From Chelydra serpentina (taxonomy: Eukaryota > Chordata > Testudines > Chelydridae): a DNA stretch of 64,000 nt. The stretch's first letter is position 1; every line of letters begins with the position of its first letter. The notes beneath the pieces were generated by a model that saw only the letters and a program-made list of their open reading frames with translations, was not told the origin of the DNA and did no database searches. Shown here one piece after another: positions 53,624 to 64,000 of the stretch. Where the stretch lies: positions 496,001 through 560,000 of the forward strand of contig JBAIAC010000216.1 of assembly GCA_037349315.1 (NCBI GenBank). The letters run 5' to 3'. A program made the position numbers and the translations under genes.

Positions 53624-54188
53624 TGTGACGAACTAGGACTGTAGTTAAGGTTTCCCTGAGTACTGTGTGGGTGCCTCAGTTTCCCCTATGCGGTGCTTGA
53701 GTATCTAGGTGGTGGGACAACGGTGCATGATTGTTACAAAGCCCTAGAAGGCAGAGGCCTGGACACAGAGAAGGGCTCTGTCTCATGGCAACAGATGGCC
53801 CGGCCCCTTGCCCGGCAAAGGTGAGAGCTGAAGGTGTGAGAACAAAGGGATCAGGTGACCTCCTGGCCCGGGAAGCAGACAAAGGCGGAGGAGGGGCTGG
53901 AGAGTGGGAGTTGGAGGCGGGCCGGGAAGAGGCGAGCGAGGCAGACAGGGTCTGGCCTCCCTGCCCCGGTTGGAGCTGTGGGGCGAAATGCAGGGAGCCC
54001 CAGGCTGGGGTCTAAGCTCCCTGCCCCCCGGAAGGACCCGACTGAGGGGTCCTGGATGTACTGACAAACTCTGGTTGGACTGTGTTCCTGGCATCTCTAA
54101 TAAACCTTCTGTTCTACTGACTGGCTGAGACTCCCAGTGAATCCGGGGAAGAGGGGTGCAGGGCCGGACTCCCCTATACTCCGTGACA
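53624..54188 (+). repeat. 5' LTR, 565 bp
   Basis: TGTGACGAAC...CTCCGTGACA; AATAAA at 54099-54104. Its 3' third is related to the LTR at 24475; the 5' two thirds are not obviously so. Confidence 0.92.
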
Positions 54189-54190
54189 AC

Positions 54191-54207
54191 TGGTGGCAGC
54201 GGTGGGA
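54191..54207 (+). promoter_or_regulatory. Primer binding site for tRNA-Leu
   Basis: TGGTGGCAGCGGTGGGA, 17 bases identical to the site at 24862, two bases after the LTR. Confidence 0.85.
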
Positions 54208-54354
54208 CGTTCTGCACCCCGTGAACAGCGCTTCCTGCAGTAAGTAACTGGGGAGCAGTAGAACGAAGGGGGGCTAACGAGGACCAGGCGTGCTGAAGGC
54301 TCACGGAGGAGCGGTTTCGGGGAGCGGAGGAGCTACGCTTAACCCCTGGGAGTG

Positions 54355-54600
54355 TGTGACCAGCAAGAAGGACTGTGCAATGAGGGGGTTCCCCTGGGGG
54401 CTACAGTGAGCAGTCCCAGGGGCGGAGGAGCCTGCGGCTTGGCCCTGGGAGAGAGAAGGAATTTTGCAGGGACAGGGTTCCCCTGGGGGTGCCGTGAGTG
54501 GACCCAGGGGCGCAGGAGCTGCAGCTCGACCCTGGCAAAGAGGCGGTGACCTGGAGAAGGGCTGGCACACTTGGGGTTCTTCCTGGAAACCGTGGGGAGC
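54355..54600 (+). repeat. Tandem units in the leader
   Basis: Two to three diverged units of about 100 bp (GGGTTCCCCTGGGGG... CCCAGGGGCG.AGGAGC) between primer site and Gag; the 24.5 kb element has a single unit here. This could affect packaging, but that is speculation. Confidence 0.55.
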
Positions 54601-54651
54601 TAAGAGCACACAGGCCTGCGAGTCCACAGCAAACTTGGGAGCAGTGAAGTG

Positions 54652-57600
54652 ATGGCGTATCGCCTTCTCCTTAAGAAGAGCATTGTAACCCTGTGCAAAA
54701 AGAGAGGGATACCCATTGGAAAGCTCACTAAAGCCCAGTTAATCACGCGGCTGGAGGAAGATGACCATTCCAGGGAGCAGATTCCTGACCCCAATGGGGC
54801 TACAGCAGGATCTGGGAGCAGCTGGAGTGATAGCCTGGCATCCCCAAGAGTCTGGTCCCCAACCAGACGGGGGGTCTTCACGATCGGGTTCCCCAGCAGG
54901 GGATCAGAGACGGATGGGACTGGAGCTGAGTCCGAGAGAGCAAGAGGACGGTGAGAGACAGCAAGAGCCCGAGAAAGACCTACAGAAGAAGCAGCAGCGT
55001 GAACTTGCGGTGGTGGAACTGAGAGGCATAGGGGACTGGCCAGGGGTAAGTGGGGACAGATCCTGGGGTGCCAGCTCCGCAGGGAACCTCGATCCTAAAT
55101 TGCTGCCCCTGGTTAAGGAGGGTAGGGATGTGGAGGCCCACCTCACTGCCTTGGAGCAGGCTGGTGATTGGAACCAGGGAGACCCTGCGGAAAAGCCCCG
55201 GGATCTAACCCCCTTGCTGGGTCCCAAGGCCATAAACTCCACCAGCCAGAAGGGTGGGATGGTGGACGGATTTCCACTCCTGGCCCTGGACTCAAGCCCT
55301 ATGGACCCCCAGTGGAAGCGGAAGCTGATGGTCAATGGAGAGACATTCGGGGGGTGGCAAGACTCCGGGACAGAGAGAATTGTGGTCAGGCCCCGGGTGG
55401 TGCACCCCCACCAGCTGCTGGGGGGCTGTGTGACCTGGGTGAGGGTCCCAGGGACGGACCCATTCGCCCTGCCTATGGCCCAGATCCCTGTGCAGACCCA
55501 GGAGGGGTCGGGCTGGCTGGTGGTTGGGGGTCTCCAGGATATCAGCGGTGAGGTGCTGTTGGGGGGTGACTGTGTATCTTTGGGACAGGATCCAGGCCCT
55601 GTAACGGCCGAGGATTTGAATTTGAACTCAGGAAACCAATTGGCTAAGAGGGAAATGGTCAGTGAAAATGCAAATGACCTGGCTGGCAGGGGGGAGGAGC
55701 TGCCAGGCCCCGGTTACCTGCCTGCCTGTAACCAGACCCCTAGGGCGGGGTGGGTCAGAGAGATGCTCCCCACCCCCCTGCACACTGGAGAGGTGGCTCA
55801 CGCTGGCTCTGATGCTGTGACCAAAGCAGCGAGCTCGCTGCCTGGCCCCACAGGGACAGCCAGGGCAGCGCTGAGCCCGGGGGGAGCAGAGACCCCAGCT
55901 GAGTGGGGGAACACACAGGCAGGGCAGGACGGCTGCCAACCAGGCTTGCCTGGTCCAGAGGTGCTGCCGGGAAGTGATTCCACGGCAGGGAGGGAGCCAC
56001 CGGGGACAGGGCTCAGTGGGGCCGTGACCCCAAGCCTGGCCAGTGAGCTGCAGAGGGATCCCGCTTTGGAGAAGCTAAGGGAACTTGCTGGCCACAGCGC
56101 TGCAAACCCCCTTGGGGAAGACTGCAGAGACAGATCCCTGTGGGAGAAGGGATTCCTGTGCCGGGAATGGGCTTCCCAAGGGGAAGTAGAACTGCGGGGA
56201 ATCAGGAGGCAGCCGGTGGGGCACCCGAAGTATCATCACCGGCTATTACACCTGGTCCAGGGTAAGGGAGAAGAGCCCTGGAGGTCCCTGCCCATCAGGG
56301 AGGAACCTTTCCAGAAGGTGGCTATGAATGGGGTGGGCCCCCTCAGCAGGGCAACCCAGTCGGGGAAGAAGTACATTCGGGTGGTGGTAGATTTTGCCAC
56401 CCGCTACCCCGAGGCGGTGCCCTTATCCTCCATTGAAGCAGACACCGTGGCGGATGCGCTGCTGACCATTTTCAGCCGAGTGGGGTTCCCCAAGGAAGTC
56501 CTGACAGACCAAGGGTCCAACTTCATGTCGGCCCTACTCCGGTGCTCGTGGGAGAAATGTGGGGTCCGGCACAGTTGGGCCTCAGCATATCATCCCCAGT
56601 GCAAGGGGCTGGTGGAGAGAGTTCAGGGGACCATGAGGGTGATGCTGAAGACTTGCATCAATCAGCATCCACAGGACTGGGACAAGTACCTGCCCCACCG
56701 ATGGCACAAGGAAGTGCCCCAGGAATCACCAGGGGGCTTCCCTTTCAAGCTGTGGTATGGGAGGAGAGTAAGGGGACCCCTAGAACCGGTAAGGGACAAT
56801 TTGGAGGAGAATGGGGAAGACCCCCTGATGGATCTCTCCCCTGAGATGGGAGCCCATCCTTCCATCAGGTGTCCCCCAGTCAGAGTAACTGAGAAAAGAG
56901 CCCAGAACCTGGAGAGAGAGGCCAAGGACAGGCTGGCTTTAGAGGTGAACCAGTCATTCAACAGCCCAGGGCTGGCCAAGGTGGAGGCGATCAGAGTTGG
57001 GCCTGTTCCCCAGACCAAGAAACAGGTCCAGGCCTTTAGCGGGATGGTGGGATACTACCAGAGGTTTGTACCCCCTTTAGCTCCCTAGCTGCCCCCATCA
57101 CAGAGCTAGGTAAGAAGGGGAAGCCAGACGAGGCAGTCTGGACCGAGCAGGGCCAGAGGACTCTCTGTGCGCTGAAGGAGGCTCTAATCCAGGGCCCAAT
57201 AGATCGAGTAAACCCAGACCGGGCCAAGCCCTGTACAGTGTTCACCGAAGCCTCAGACACAGGGCTGGGCGCGGTGCTGATGCAGGCCTATGCGAAGGGG
57301 GAGAGATACCCCATCGGGTATCTGAGCAAGGAGCGGCTGCCCTGGAGGCAGAACGGTCAGGCCATAGAGAAGGAATGCCTGGCCATGGGGCAGGCCCTTA
57401 AGAAGCAGCAGCCGGATCTATTTGGGTGGCGCTTTACGGGGTATGGTCACCATTTCGCCCCAACGTGGCTGCATCCAGGAAAAGGGGCCGATGCCGAGCG
57501 GCTGGTGACAGAGACACGTGGTCAGAGAGGGGACCAGATCAAGAGGGAGGCTCTTAACCAAGAGAGCCCGAACTACAGCCCTCCAGACTGGAGCGCTGGG

Positions 57601-57777
57601 AAAAGACCTGATCTCAGCTTGAACCCCAGGGGTTTTGGGATGGGAAGAGGGCACGGGCTGCATAAACCTTCCCACATACGGCCTGCGGGTGCCATCAAGC
57701 CCACCCAACCTAAGGGAGCCCGTGGAACTGGAACGGCCTGGTGTGACCAGGTTCGAACTCCCCGGGTCACTGGCTAA
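54652..57777 (+). pseudogene. Deleted Gmr1-like gag-pol
   Basis: Starts at ATG 54652 with the SAP-like motif (IVTLCKKRG, KAQLITRLEE). A frameshift near 54900 leads to the frame 54761-57088, open for 775 codons: a coiled segment, the first capsid third (LTPLLGPK), protease with DSG at about 55360, then integrase with the first Asp changed to Asn (AMNGVGPL), second Asp (TDQGSNF) and Glu (GLVERV) kept. RT motifs up to YIDD are deleted (from VNQSFNSP directly to GLAKVEAI), with RT connection after. Another frame (57238-57777) has RNase H FTEASDTG, its Asp changed to Glu. The product cannot replicate itself. Confidence 0.85.
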
Positions 57778-57815
57778 AGTGACTCCGCTCAGTTCGGTCT
57801 CGGAGGGGGGAGAGA

Positions 57816-58380
57816 TGTGATGAACTAGGACTGTAGTTAAGGTTTCCCTGAGTACTGTGTGGGTGCCTCAGTTTCCCCTATGCGGTGCTTGAGTATCTAG
57901 GTGGTGGGACAACGGTGCATGATTGTTACAAAGCCCTAGAAGGCAGAGGCCTGGACACAGAGAAGGGCTCTGTCTCATGGCAACAGATGGCCCGGCCCCT
58001 TGCCCGGCAAAGGTGAGAGCTGAAGGTGTGAGAACAAAGGGATCAGGTGACCTCCTGGCCCGGGAAGCAGACAAAGGCGGAGGAGGGGCTGGAGAGTGGG
58101 AGTTGGAGGCGGGCCGGGAAGAGGCGAGCGAGGCAGACAGGGTCTGGCCTCCCTGCCCCGGTTGGAGCTGTGGGGCGAAATGCAGGGAGCCCCAGGCTGG
58201 GGTCTAAGCTCCCTGCCCCCCGGAAGGACCCGACTGAGGGGTCCTGGATGTACTGACAAACTCTGGTTGGACTGTGTTCCTGGCATCTCTAATAAACCTT
58301 CTGTTCTACTGACTGGCTGAGACTCCCAGTGAATCCGGGGAAGAGGGGTGCAGGGCCGGACTCCCCTATACTCCGTGACA
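57816..58380 (+). repeat. 3' LTR, 565 bp
   Basis: Identical by eye to 53624-54188 except T for C at the sixth base; AATAAA at 58291-58296. Confidence 0.92.
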
Positions 58381-59998
58381 CCTGTTCCATGATTTTTCCA
58401 GGGACTGAGGTGAGACTGATTGGCCTGTAGTTCCCCGGACCTTCCTTCTTCCCTTTTTTAAAGATGGGCACTACATTAGCTTTTTTCCAGTCATCCGGGA
58501 CCTCCCCCGATTGCCATGATTTGTCAAAGATAATGGCCAATGGCTCTGCAATCACATCGGCCAACTCCTTTAGCACCCTCGGATGCAGTGCATCCAGCCC
58601 CATGGACTTGTGCTCGTCCAGCTTTCCTAAATAGTCCCGAACTACTACTTTCTCCACAGAGGGCTGGTCACCTCCTCCCCATACTGTACTGCGGAGTGCA
58701 GCCGTCTGGGAGCTGACCTTGTCTGTGAAGACAGAGGCAAAAAAAGCATTGAGTACACTAGCTTTCTCCACATCCTCTGTCACTAGGTTCCCTCCCTCAT
58801 TCAGCAAGGGGCCCACGCTTTCCTTGACTTTCTTCTTGTTGCTAACATACCTGAAGAAACCCTCCTTGTTACTCCTGACATCTCCGGCTAGCTGCAACTC
58901 CAAGTGTGATTTGGCCTTCCTAATTTCACTCTTGCATGCCTGAGCAATATTTTTATACTCCTCCCTGGTCATTTGTCCAATCTTCCACTTCTTGTAAGCT
59001 GCTTTTTTGTGTTTAAGACGAGCAAGGATTTCACTGTTAAGCCAAGCTGGTCGCCTGCCATATTTACTTTTCTTTCTACACATCGGGATGGTTTGTTCCT
59101 GCAACCTCAATAAGGATTCTTTAAAATACAGCCAGCTTTCCTCGACTCCTTTCCCCCTCATGTTGTTCTCCCAGGGGACCTTGCCCATCAGTTCCCTGAG
59201 GGAGTCAAAGTCGGCTTTTCTGAAGTCCAGGGTCTCTGTTCTACTGCTCTCCTTTCTTCCTTGTGTCACTATTGCATCCTCTACTATTTCTTCCCTGTTT
59301 GTGAGCAGCATTTCAAGAAGAGCTTTTCCCCTAGTTGGTTCCTTCAGCACGTGCACCAGGAAATTGTCCCCTACACTTTCCAAAAACTTCCTGGATTGTC
59401 TGTGCACTGCTGTATTGCTCCCCCAGCAGATATCGGGGTGATTAAAGTCACCCATGAGAACCAGGGCCTGTGATCTAGCAACTTCTGTTAGTTGCTGGAA
59501 GAAAGCCTCATCCACCTCATCCCCCTGGTCTGGTGGTCTGTAGCAGACTCCCACCACGACATTACCCCTGTTGCTCACACTTCTAAATTTAATCCAGAGA
59601 CTCTCAGGTTTTTCTGCAGTTTCATACTGGAACTCTGAGCAGTCATACTGCTCTCTTACTTACAACACAACTCCCCCACCTTTTCTACCCTGCCTATCAT
59701 TCCTGAACAGTTTATATCCATCCATGACAGTACTCCAATCATGTGAGTTATCCCACCAAGTCTCTGTTATTCCAATTACATCATAATTCCTTGACTGTGC
59801 CAGGACTTCCAGTTCTACCTGCTTTTTTTCCCAGGCTTCTTGCATTTGTGTACAGGCTTTTAAGATAACTCACTGATCGTCCTGCTGTCCCAGTATGGGG
59901 CAGGAGCCCTCCCCTCTTGCACTCACCTACTTGGGCTTCCTCCCGGTATCCCACTTCCCCACTTACCTCGGGGCTTTGGTCTCCTTCCCCCGGTGAAC

Positions 59999-60598
59999 CT
60001 AGTTTAAAGCCCTCCTCACTAGGTTAGCCAGCCTGCTTCCAAAGATGCTCTTCCCTCTCCTTGTTAGGTGGAGCCCGTCTCTGCCTAGCACTCCTTCTTG
60101 TAACACCATCCCATGGTCAAAGAATCCAAACCCTTCTCTCCGACACCATCTGCGTAGCCATTCGTTGACTTCCACGATTCGACGGTCTCTACCCCGGCCT
60201 TTTTCTGCCACAGGGAGAATGGACGAGAACACCACTTGCGCCTCAAACTCCTTTTATCTTTCTTCCCAGAGCCACGTAGTCTGCAGTGATACGCTCAAGG
60301 TCATTCTTGGCAGTATCATTGGTGCCCACGTGGAGAAGCAGGAAGGGGTAGCGATCTGAGGGCTTGATGAGTCTCAACAGTCTCTCCATCACATCACGAA
60401 TCCTAGCCCCTGACAAGCAGCACACCTCTCGGTTTTCCCGGTCAGGGCGGCAGATAGATGACTCAGTCCCCCTGAGGAGAGAGTCCCCGACCACCACCAC
60501 CCTCCTCCTCCTCCTCCTCCTCCTCTTGGGAGTGGTGGTTGTGGAACCCCCATCCCTAGGACAGTGCATCTCATGCCTTCCAATCAGTGGAGTCACCA
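59999..60598 (-). pseudogene. CR1 ORF1 esterase part, one frameshift
   Basis: The minus strand reads RHEMHC, a run of eight Arg encoded by a (CCT)n microsatellite (60502-60533), GDSLLRGTE, HVGTNDT, then a one-base frameshift near 60243-60255, VFSSILPVA and DGLHLTRRG to the stop at 59999. The esterase catalytic blocks are all present. Confidence 0.8.
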
Positions 60599-60627
60599 AT
60601 GCTCAAACCACTGAGCTTTCCCTCCCC
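60593..60627 (-). mobile_element. SINE head fragment
   Basis: CAATGCTCAAACCACTGAGCT reads, reversed, as the A-box part of the tortoise-type SINE. It sits at the junction of two LINE pieces. Confidence 0.6.
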
Positions 60628-60630
60628 ATT

Positions 60631-61012
60631 GAACAGAGCTGGTCCCAAAACAGACCCTTGCGGAACCCCACTCATTATACCTTTCCAGCAGGATTGAGAA
60701 CCATTAATAACTACTCTGAGTACGGTTATCCAGCCAGTCGTACACCCACCTTATAGTAGCCCCATCTAAGTTGTATTTCCCTAGTTTATTGATAAGAATA
60801 TCATGCGAGGCCGTATCAAATGCCTTACTAAAGTCCAGGTATACCACATCCACCACTTCTCCCTTATCCACAAGACTCGTTATCCTATCAAAGAAAGCTA
60901 TCAGATTGGTTTGACATGATTTGTTCTTTACAAATCCATGCTGGTTATTCCCTATCACTTTACCACCTTCCAAGTGTTTGCAGATGATTTCCTTAATTAC
61001 TTGCTCCATTAT
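60631..61012 (-). pseudogene. L3-like LINE reverse transcriptase fragment
   Basis: The minus strand reads [50 protein letters not shown], open for 101 codons before a stop near 60704. It differs from the neighbouring CR1s and resembles LINE copies A and B. Confidence 0.75.
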
Positions 61013-61077
61013 GAATCCTAGCCTCTGGCAAGCAGCACACCTCTCGGTTTTCCCGGTCAGGGCGGCAGATAGATGAC

Positions 61078-61599
61078 TCAGTCCCCCTGAAGAGGGAGTC
61101 CCCGACCACCACCACCCGCCTCCTTCTCCCTAGGACGCTGCATCTCATGCCTTCCAATCGGTGGAGTCACCTTCTGCTCTCTTCCCTCCGATGTATCATG
61201 CACTCCACTCTCTGCACTAGTACCTGTGGAGAGAACATGAAAACGGTTGCTCATCTGAATCTGCGTTTCTGGTACACGGACTTTTCTGGTACTCTTTCCT
61301 CTTCTGGAGATCACATGCTGCCAATTTTCCTCACTGGCCTTCTGTCCCCGCTGCGTAGCCTGCTCTGAATCTTCAGAACATTTTGCCCGCTGAAGCAGGT
61401 CATGACGTCTATCCAGGAAATCCTCATTCTCTCTTATGGAACGCAGGCTTGATACTTGTTTCTCCAGACCTTGAATCTTCTCTTCCAATATGGAGATCAG
61501 CTTGCACTTTGTACAGACAAAGTCGCTTCTATCCTGTGGAAGAAGGACAAACATGGCACATCCTGTGCAGGTCACAACAGGTGATCGCTCAGCATCCAT
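61078..61599 (-). pseudogene. CR1 ORF1 N-terminal part
   Basis: Starts MDAERSPVVTCTGC with the two CxxC pairs, a Leu-rich coiled segment and a linker, open for 173 codons, then shifts frame near 61125 (the esterase motif GDSLFRGTE continues in the next frame) and ends at 61013. It shows Gln where the 24419 copy has a stop. Confidence 0.8.
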
Positions 61600-61862
61600 A
61601 GTCTCTTCCGTCTAAGAGCTTCCTCACCTGTGGAAGAAGCTACTCAGAGAAACCTGCAAGAGGAAAGCCTCAGTAGGCTCCCTGCAGGCGAACTCCCAGG
61701 CAAACTCCCTCTGTTAGCCTCTCTGCTGGTTCGCAGCTGACTGCCTTTTTATAACAGTCAGGCCCACCTGGAACAAAGCACCCCCAATTCACACTTTTCA
61801 AACAAGCAATCAAACAATCAAGCACACGGTGAAACTGCCAAACTGTCCCCGCAACAGACACT

Positions 61863-62662
61863 CAGGCCTTGGCTACACTTGCAGATGTACAGCGCTGTTA
61901 GTTAAACCCGTGTTCGTACAGCTGAGTAGGGAAAGCGCTGCAGCCTGTCCACACTGGCAGCTGCCAGCGCAGTAAGGTGGCTACATTTGAGGCATTTGCA
62001 GCTGTATTGGGAGCGGTGCATTATGGGCATTCAAGTGGCTGCAATGTGCTTTTCAAATGGGGGTGGTGAGGGGGACTTTGACAGGGAGCGTTTTGGGAGA
62101 GAGAGTGGGTTTTTGGAATCTCCACAGAGTGTCAGCTCATTCCCACACCTCCACATCCCCTGCCCCTCTTTCAATCACTGAAAGCAAACAGCAGGGGCTT
62201 TGTTTGTTTTTAAAGAGCAGATAAAAGAGGAAACGGAGCCTTCCCCCTCCCCCCTGCCGTTCTTCTCCCCCCCCACACACACACCGTCTCTGTCCAAGGC
62301 AACTTTGCTGCCGGCATTCCTAACGGAGCCCCCCCCCCCCCCCCCAGCCTGCAAACAGTAGCTGTGTTTGGTTTTTTGTAAAACACCTCAACAACGGAGC
62401 TCTGAACTCCAACCCGGAAGTGCCGTTTCAAAACAAAGGCAGCTTCCGGAGATCAGTAACTGCATTGTTCCTCGGCTACACTGAAAGACAAATGTTCCAC
62501 CCACTTCGCAACAGTTGTTATTCCTCTCGGGGAGGTGGAGTACATGCAGCGCTGTATCTGAGGAGATACAGCGCTGCACGTGCCTTGCAAGTGTAGTGTT
62601 AGTGAGTTACAGCGCTGCAGGCAGTTTTATTGCGCTGTAACTCGTAAGTGTAGCCAAGGTCT
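61863..62662. mobile_element. Non-autonomous hAT, 800 bp
   Basis: Ends CAGGCCTTGGCTACACTT and, reversed, AGACCTTGGCTACACTT; 8-bp duplications CAGACACT (61855-61862) and CAGATACT (62663-62670). Subterminal ACAGCGCTG repeats occur on both sides; a poly-C run stands at about 62333-62356. No coding capacity. Confidence 0.85.
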
Positions 62663-62756
62663 CAGATACTCACCAACACAGTCCCCCTAATGCAGCACTT
62701 AGCATACCTCCTCTCAGACAGATCCCAGGCAAACTCCCTCTGTTAGTCTCTCTGCT

Positions 62757-64000
62757 GTTCCTGCATTACAACTGCTTCCACACCACGTATCTGTGGTTAC
62801 TAGGAAAGGTTTGTCAAAGTCCGGGGCCCTTAGCACAGGGTCAGACATGAGTGTCACTTTAAGCTGGTTAAAGGCCTTCTGACACTCCTCAGTCCACTGA
62901 ACCGCATTTGGCTGTTTCTTTTTGGTCAGGTCTGTCAGTGGGGCAGCAATTTGGCTATAGTGCGGTACAAATCGCCTACAATATCTGGCCAAGCCTAAGA
63001 AGGATTGGACCTGTTTCTTTGACTTTGGGACAGGCCACTTTTGTATAGCATTCAGTTTGGCCTGTAAGGGGTTGATAGTTCCTTGACCCACCTGGTATCC
63101 AAGGTAAGTCACTCTGTTTAGGCCTATTTGGCACTTTTTAGCCTTAACAGTTAGTCCTGCCTCCCTTATGCGCTCGAAGACTTTACGGAGATGCTCCAGG
63201 TGTTCTGCCCATGAATCAGAAAATATGGCCACATTGTCAAGATAGGTGACTGCAGTTTCCCTGAATCCTGCTAGGAGACTATCTACCAGTTTCTGGAATG
63301 TGGCGGGTGCATTCCGCAGCCCGAGAGGGACTACATTAAATTAATACAGCCCGACATGGGTGATAAAGGCTGACCTTTCCTTGGCGGATTCATCTAGCGG
63401 TACTTGCCAGTACCCCTTGGTTAAGTCTAAGATAAAGATGAACTGAGCACGTCCCAGTTTCTCCAATAGCTCATCTGTGCGTGGCATTGGATAGTTGTCT
63501 GAGCAAGTCACAGCATTTAGCTTAAGGTAGTCCATGCAAAAGCATATTTCCCCATCCGGTTTGGGAACTAGAACCACTGGAGATGCCCATGCACTGTTAG
63601 AAGGGCAGATTAAACCCATCTGTAGCATGTCCTGGATCTCCCATTCTATAGCAGTTTTGGCTTGAGGAGCCACCCAGTAAAGTTGGGCTCTAATTGGGCA
63701 GCATTACCTGTGTCAATGGAGTGGTATGCTGGTTCAGTCCATCCTGGGGTGGCTGAGAACATCGGTGCAAAGCTAGTGCACAGCTCCTTGATCTGCTGTC
63801 GCTGCATAGGTCCGAGAGTCATTGAGAGGTTCACCTCTTCCACACCACCATCACTTTTCCCTTCGTAGAAGACACTTTCAGGTCACTCAGTATCATCTCC
63901 TCCCTGGGCTGTAAACTGACAAACCTTTAGTTCTCTGGAATAAAAGAGAATTAACATGGTACACTTTAGGCTTGAGGTTTGAGGTGGGGAATGCTATGAG
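62757..64000 (-). pseudogene. Third Gmr1-like pol: integrase end, RT and RNase H start
   Basis: From the window edge on the minus strand: KVYHVN (about 63967-63950), the block that closes integrase in Gmr1-like pols, then a linker MEEVNLSMTLGPMQRQQ, and after a frameshift near 63670 the RT: SPVVLVPKPDGEI, LDLTKGYWQVP, a stop at 63341-63343, LGLRNAPATFQ, and the active site as YLDN (63233-63244) for YIDD, then PVPKSKKQVQSFLGLARY and RNase H up to DFDKPFLVTTD. It is truncated at 62757 against CR1. Integrase preceding RT supports a Gmr1-like order; the sequence is a distinct lineage from the other two. Confidence 0.75.

Larger units (their letters stand above)
53624..58380 (+). mobile_element. 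Second Gmr1-like element: near-identical LTRs, defective pol
   Basis: LTRs of 565 bp at 53624-54188 and 57816-58380 differ, by eye, only at the sixth base (C/T). Flanked by CCTGT on each side. Primer site for tRNA-Leu at 54191-54207, polypurine tract at 57802-57815. The interior keeps Gag start, protease and part of integrase but lacks the SCAN-like half, the zinc knuckle, the integrase zinc finger and the RT palm. A young insertion with such an interior implies proteins supplied in trans. Confidence 0.9.
52393..59869 (-). pseudogene. CR1 ORF2 with few lesions, split by an LTR element
   Basis: Read on the minus strand: endonuclease ([19 protein letters not shown]) with a stop at 59659-59661 where the sister copy reads Tyr; an open 429-codon stretch (59578-58386) with GNYRPISLTS; the 4.75-kb insert; [10 protein letters not shown]; a stop at 53521-53523 (Leu to stop); then 365 open codons with [15 protein letters not shown] (53185-53196) and the C-terminus. 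Two nonsense codons, a small deletion near 59255 and the insertion are the visible lesions. Confidence 0.8.
52318..60598 (-). mobile_element. CR1 LINE split by a second Gmr1-like element
   Basis: 3' end at 52318; ORF2 continues to 53618, then the Gmr1-like insert with its CCTGT duplication (53619-53623, 58381-58385), then the rest of ORF2 and ORF1 to about 60598, where it is truncated inside ORF1. Sequence is very close to the plus-strand CR1 at 30-34 kb. Confidence 0.85.
61013..62757 (-). mobile_element. CR1 5' end (5' UTR and ORF1 start), interrupted by a hAT
   Basis: ORF1 N-terminus at 61599-61013, 5' UTR from 61600 to 61862, a hAT, and more 5' UTR at 62671-62757. The 5' UTR repeats a unit (GGCAAACTCCCTCTGTTAG at 61695 and 62726). 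It overlaps in content with the CR1 ending at 60598, so these are two separate copies. Confidence 0.75.

Noticed and set aside
53676..54128. Short open frames repeated exactly at 57868-58320
   Set aside because: They are the two LTR copies of one retrotransposon; identity is due to LTR duplication during replication, not to coding.

Overview
This is vertebrate nuclear DNA, most likely from a turtle. It has chicken-repeat-1 (CR1) LINEs with ATTCTATG-type tails, tRNA-derived SINEs that end in the same CR1 tail (the arrangement known for tortoise Pol III SINEs), PIF/Harbinger, hAT and Ty3/gypsy elements, and no operons or bacterial signals. I find no convincing host gene exon. Almost the whole window is transposable elements at different stages of decay, many nested inside one another. 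The species call is an inference from repeat content.

Layout. 1-7.5 kb: two L3-like CR1-clade LINEs, an LTR-like repeat and two non-autonomous hAT elements. 7.5-16.8 kb: a tortoise-type SINE, a decayed Harbinger element (8290-12463) and a CR1 with another CR1 nested in it. The block is bounded by two inverted copies of one hAT whose 8-bp flanking duplications are exchanged, the mark of an inversion of the whole 9.3 kb. 16.8-23.8 kb: hAT, MITE, MIR-like and LINE remnants plus unassigned sequence. 23.8-34.1 kb: a full-length plus-strand CR1 (promoter-like 5' UTR, esterase ORF1, endonuclease/RT ORF2 with one nonsense codon) split by a Ty3/gypsy element of Gmr1 type with an uninterrupted 1613-codon gag-pol. 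34-38.7 kb: tandem repeats, a decayed SCAN-like Gag and a minisatellite-bearing hAT. 38.7-43.4 kb: a Harbinger element whose transposase is broken by a single stop. 43.45-50.4 kb: an old canonical gypsy element on the minus strand, invaded by a solo LTR (itself holding a SINE) and by a CR1 that holds an LTR element that holds a hAT. 50.4-61 kb: a hammerhead-like Penelope-type fragment with a 13-bp duplication, an LTR-like repeat with a MITE inside, and a minus-strand CR1 split by a second Gmr1-like element with nearly identical LTRs but a defective pol. 61-64 kb: CR1 5' end, an 800-bp hAT and a third Gmr1-like pol.

How the parts relate. The SINEs carry the CR1 3' tail, so CR1 ORF2 proteins are their likely source of reverse transcription. 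The intact Gmr1-like polyprotein shows what a non-autonomous relative such as the 53.6-58.4 kb element would need in trans. The Gmr1-like elements have integrase upstream of reverse transcriptase and a SCAN-like capsid, tying the window to the retrotransposon group from which vertebrate SCAN domains were derived. All alignments were made by eye; family names are given only to the level the visible motifs allow.
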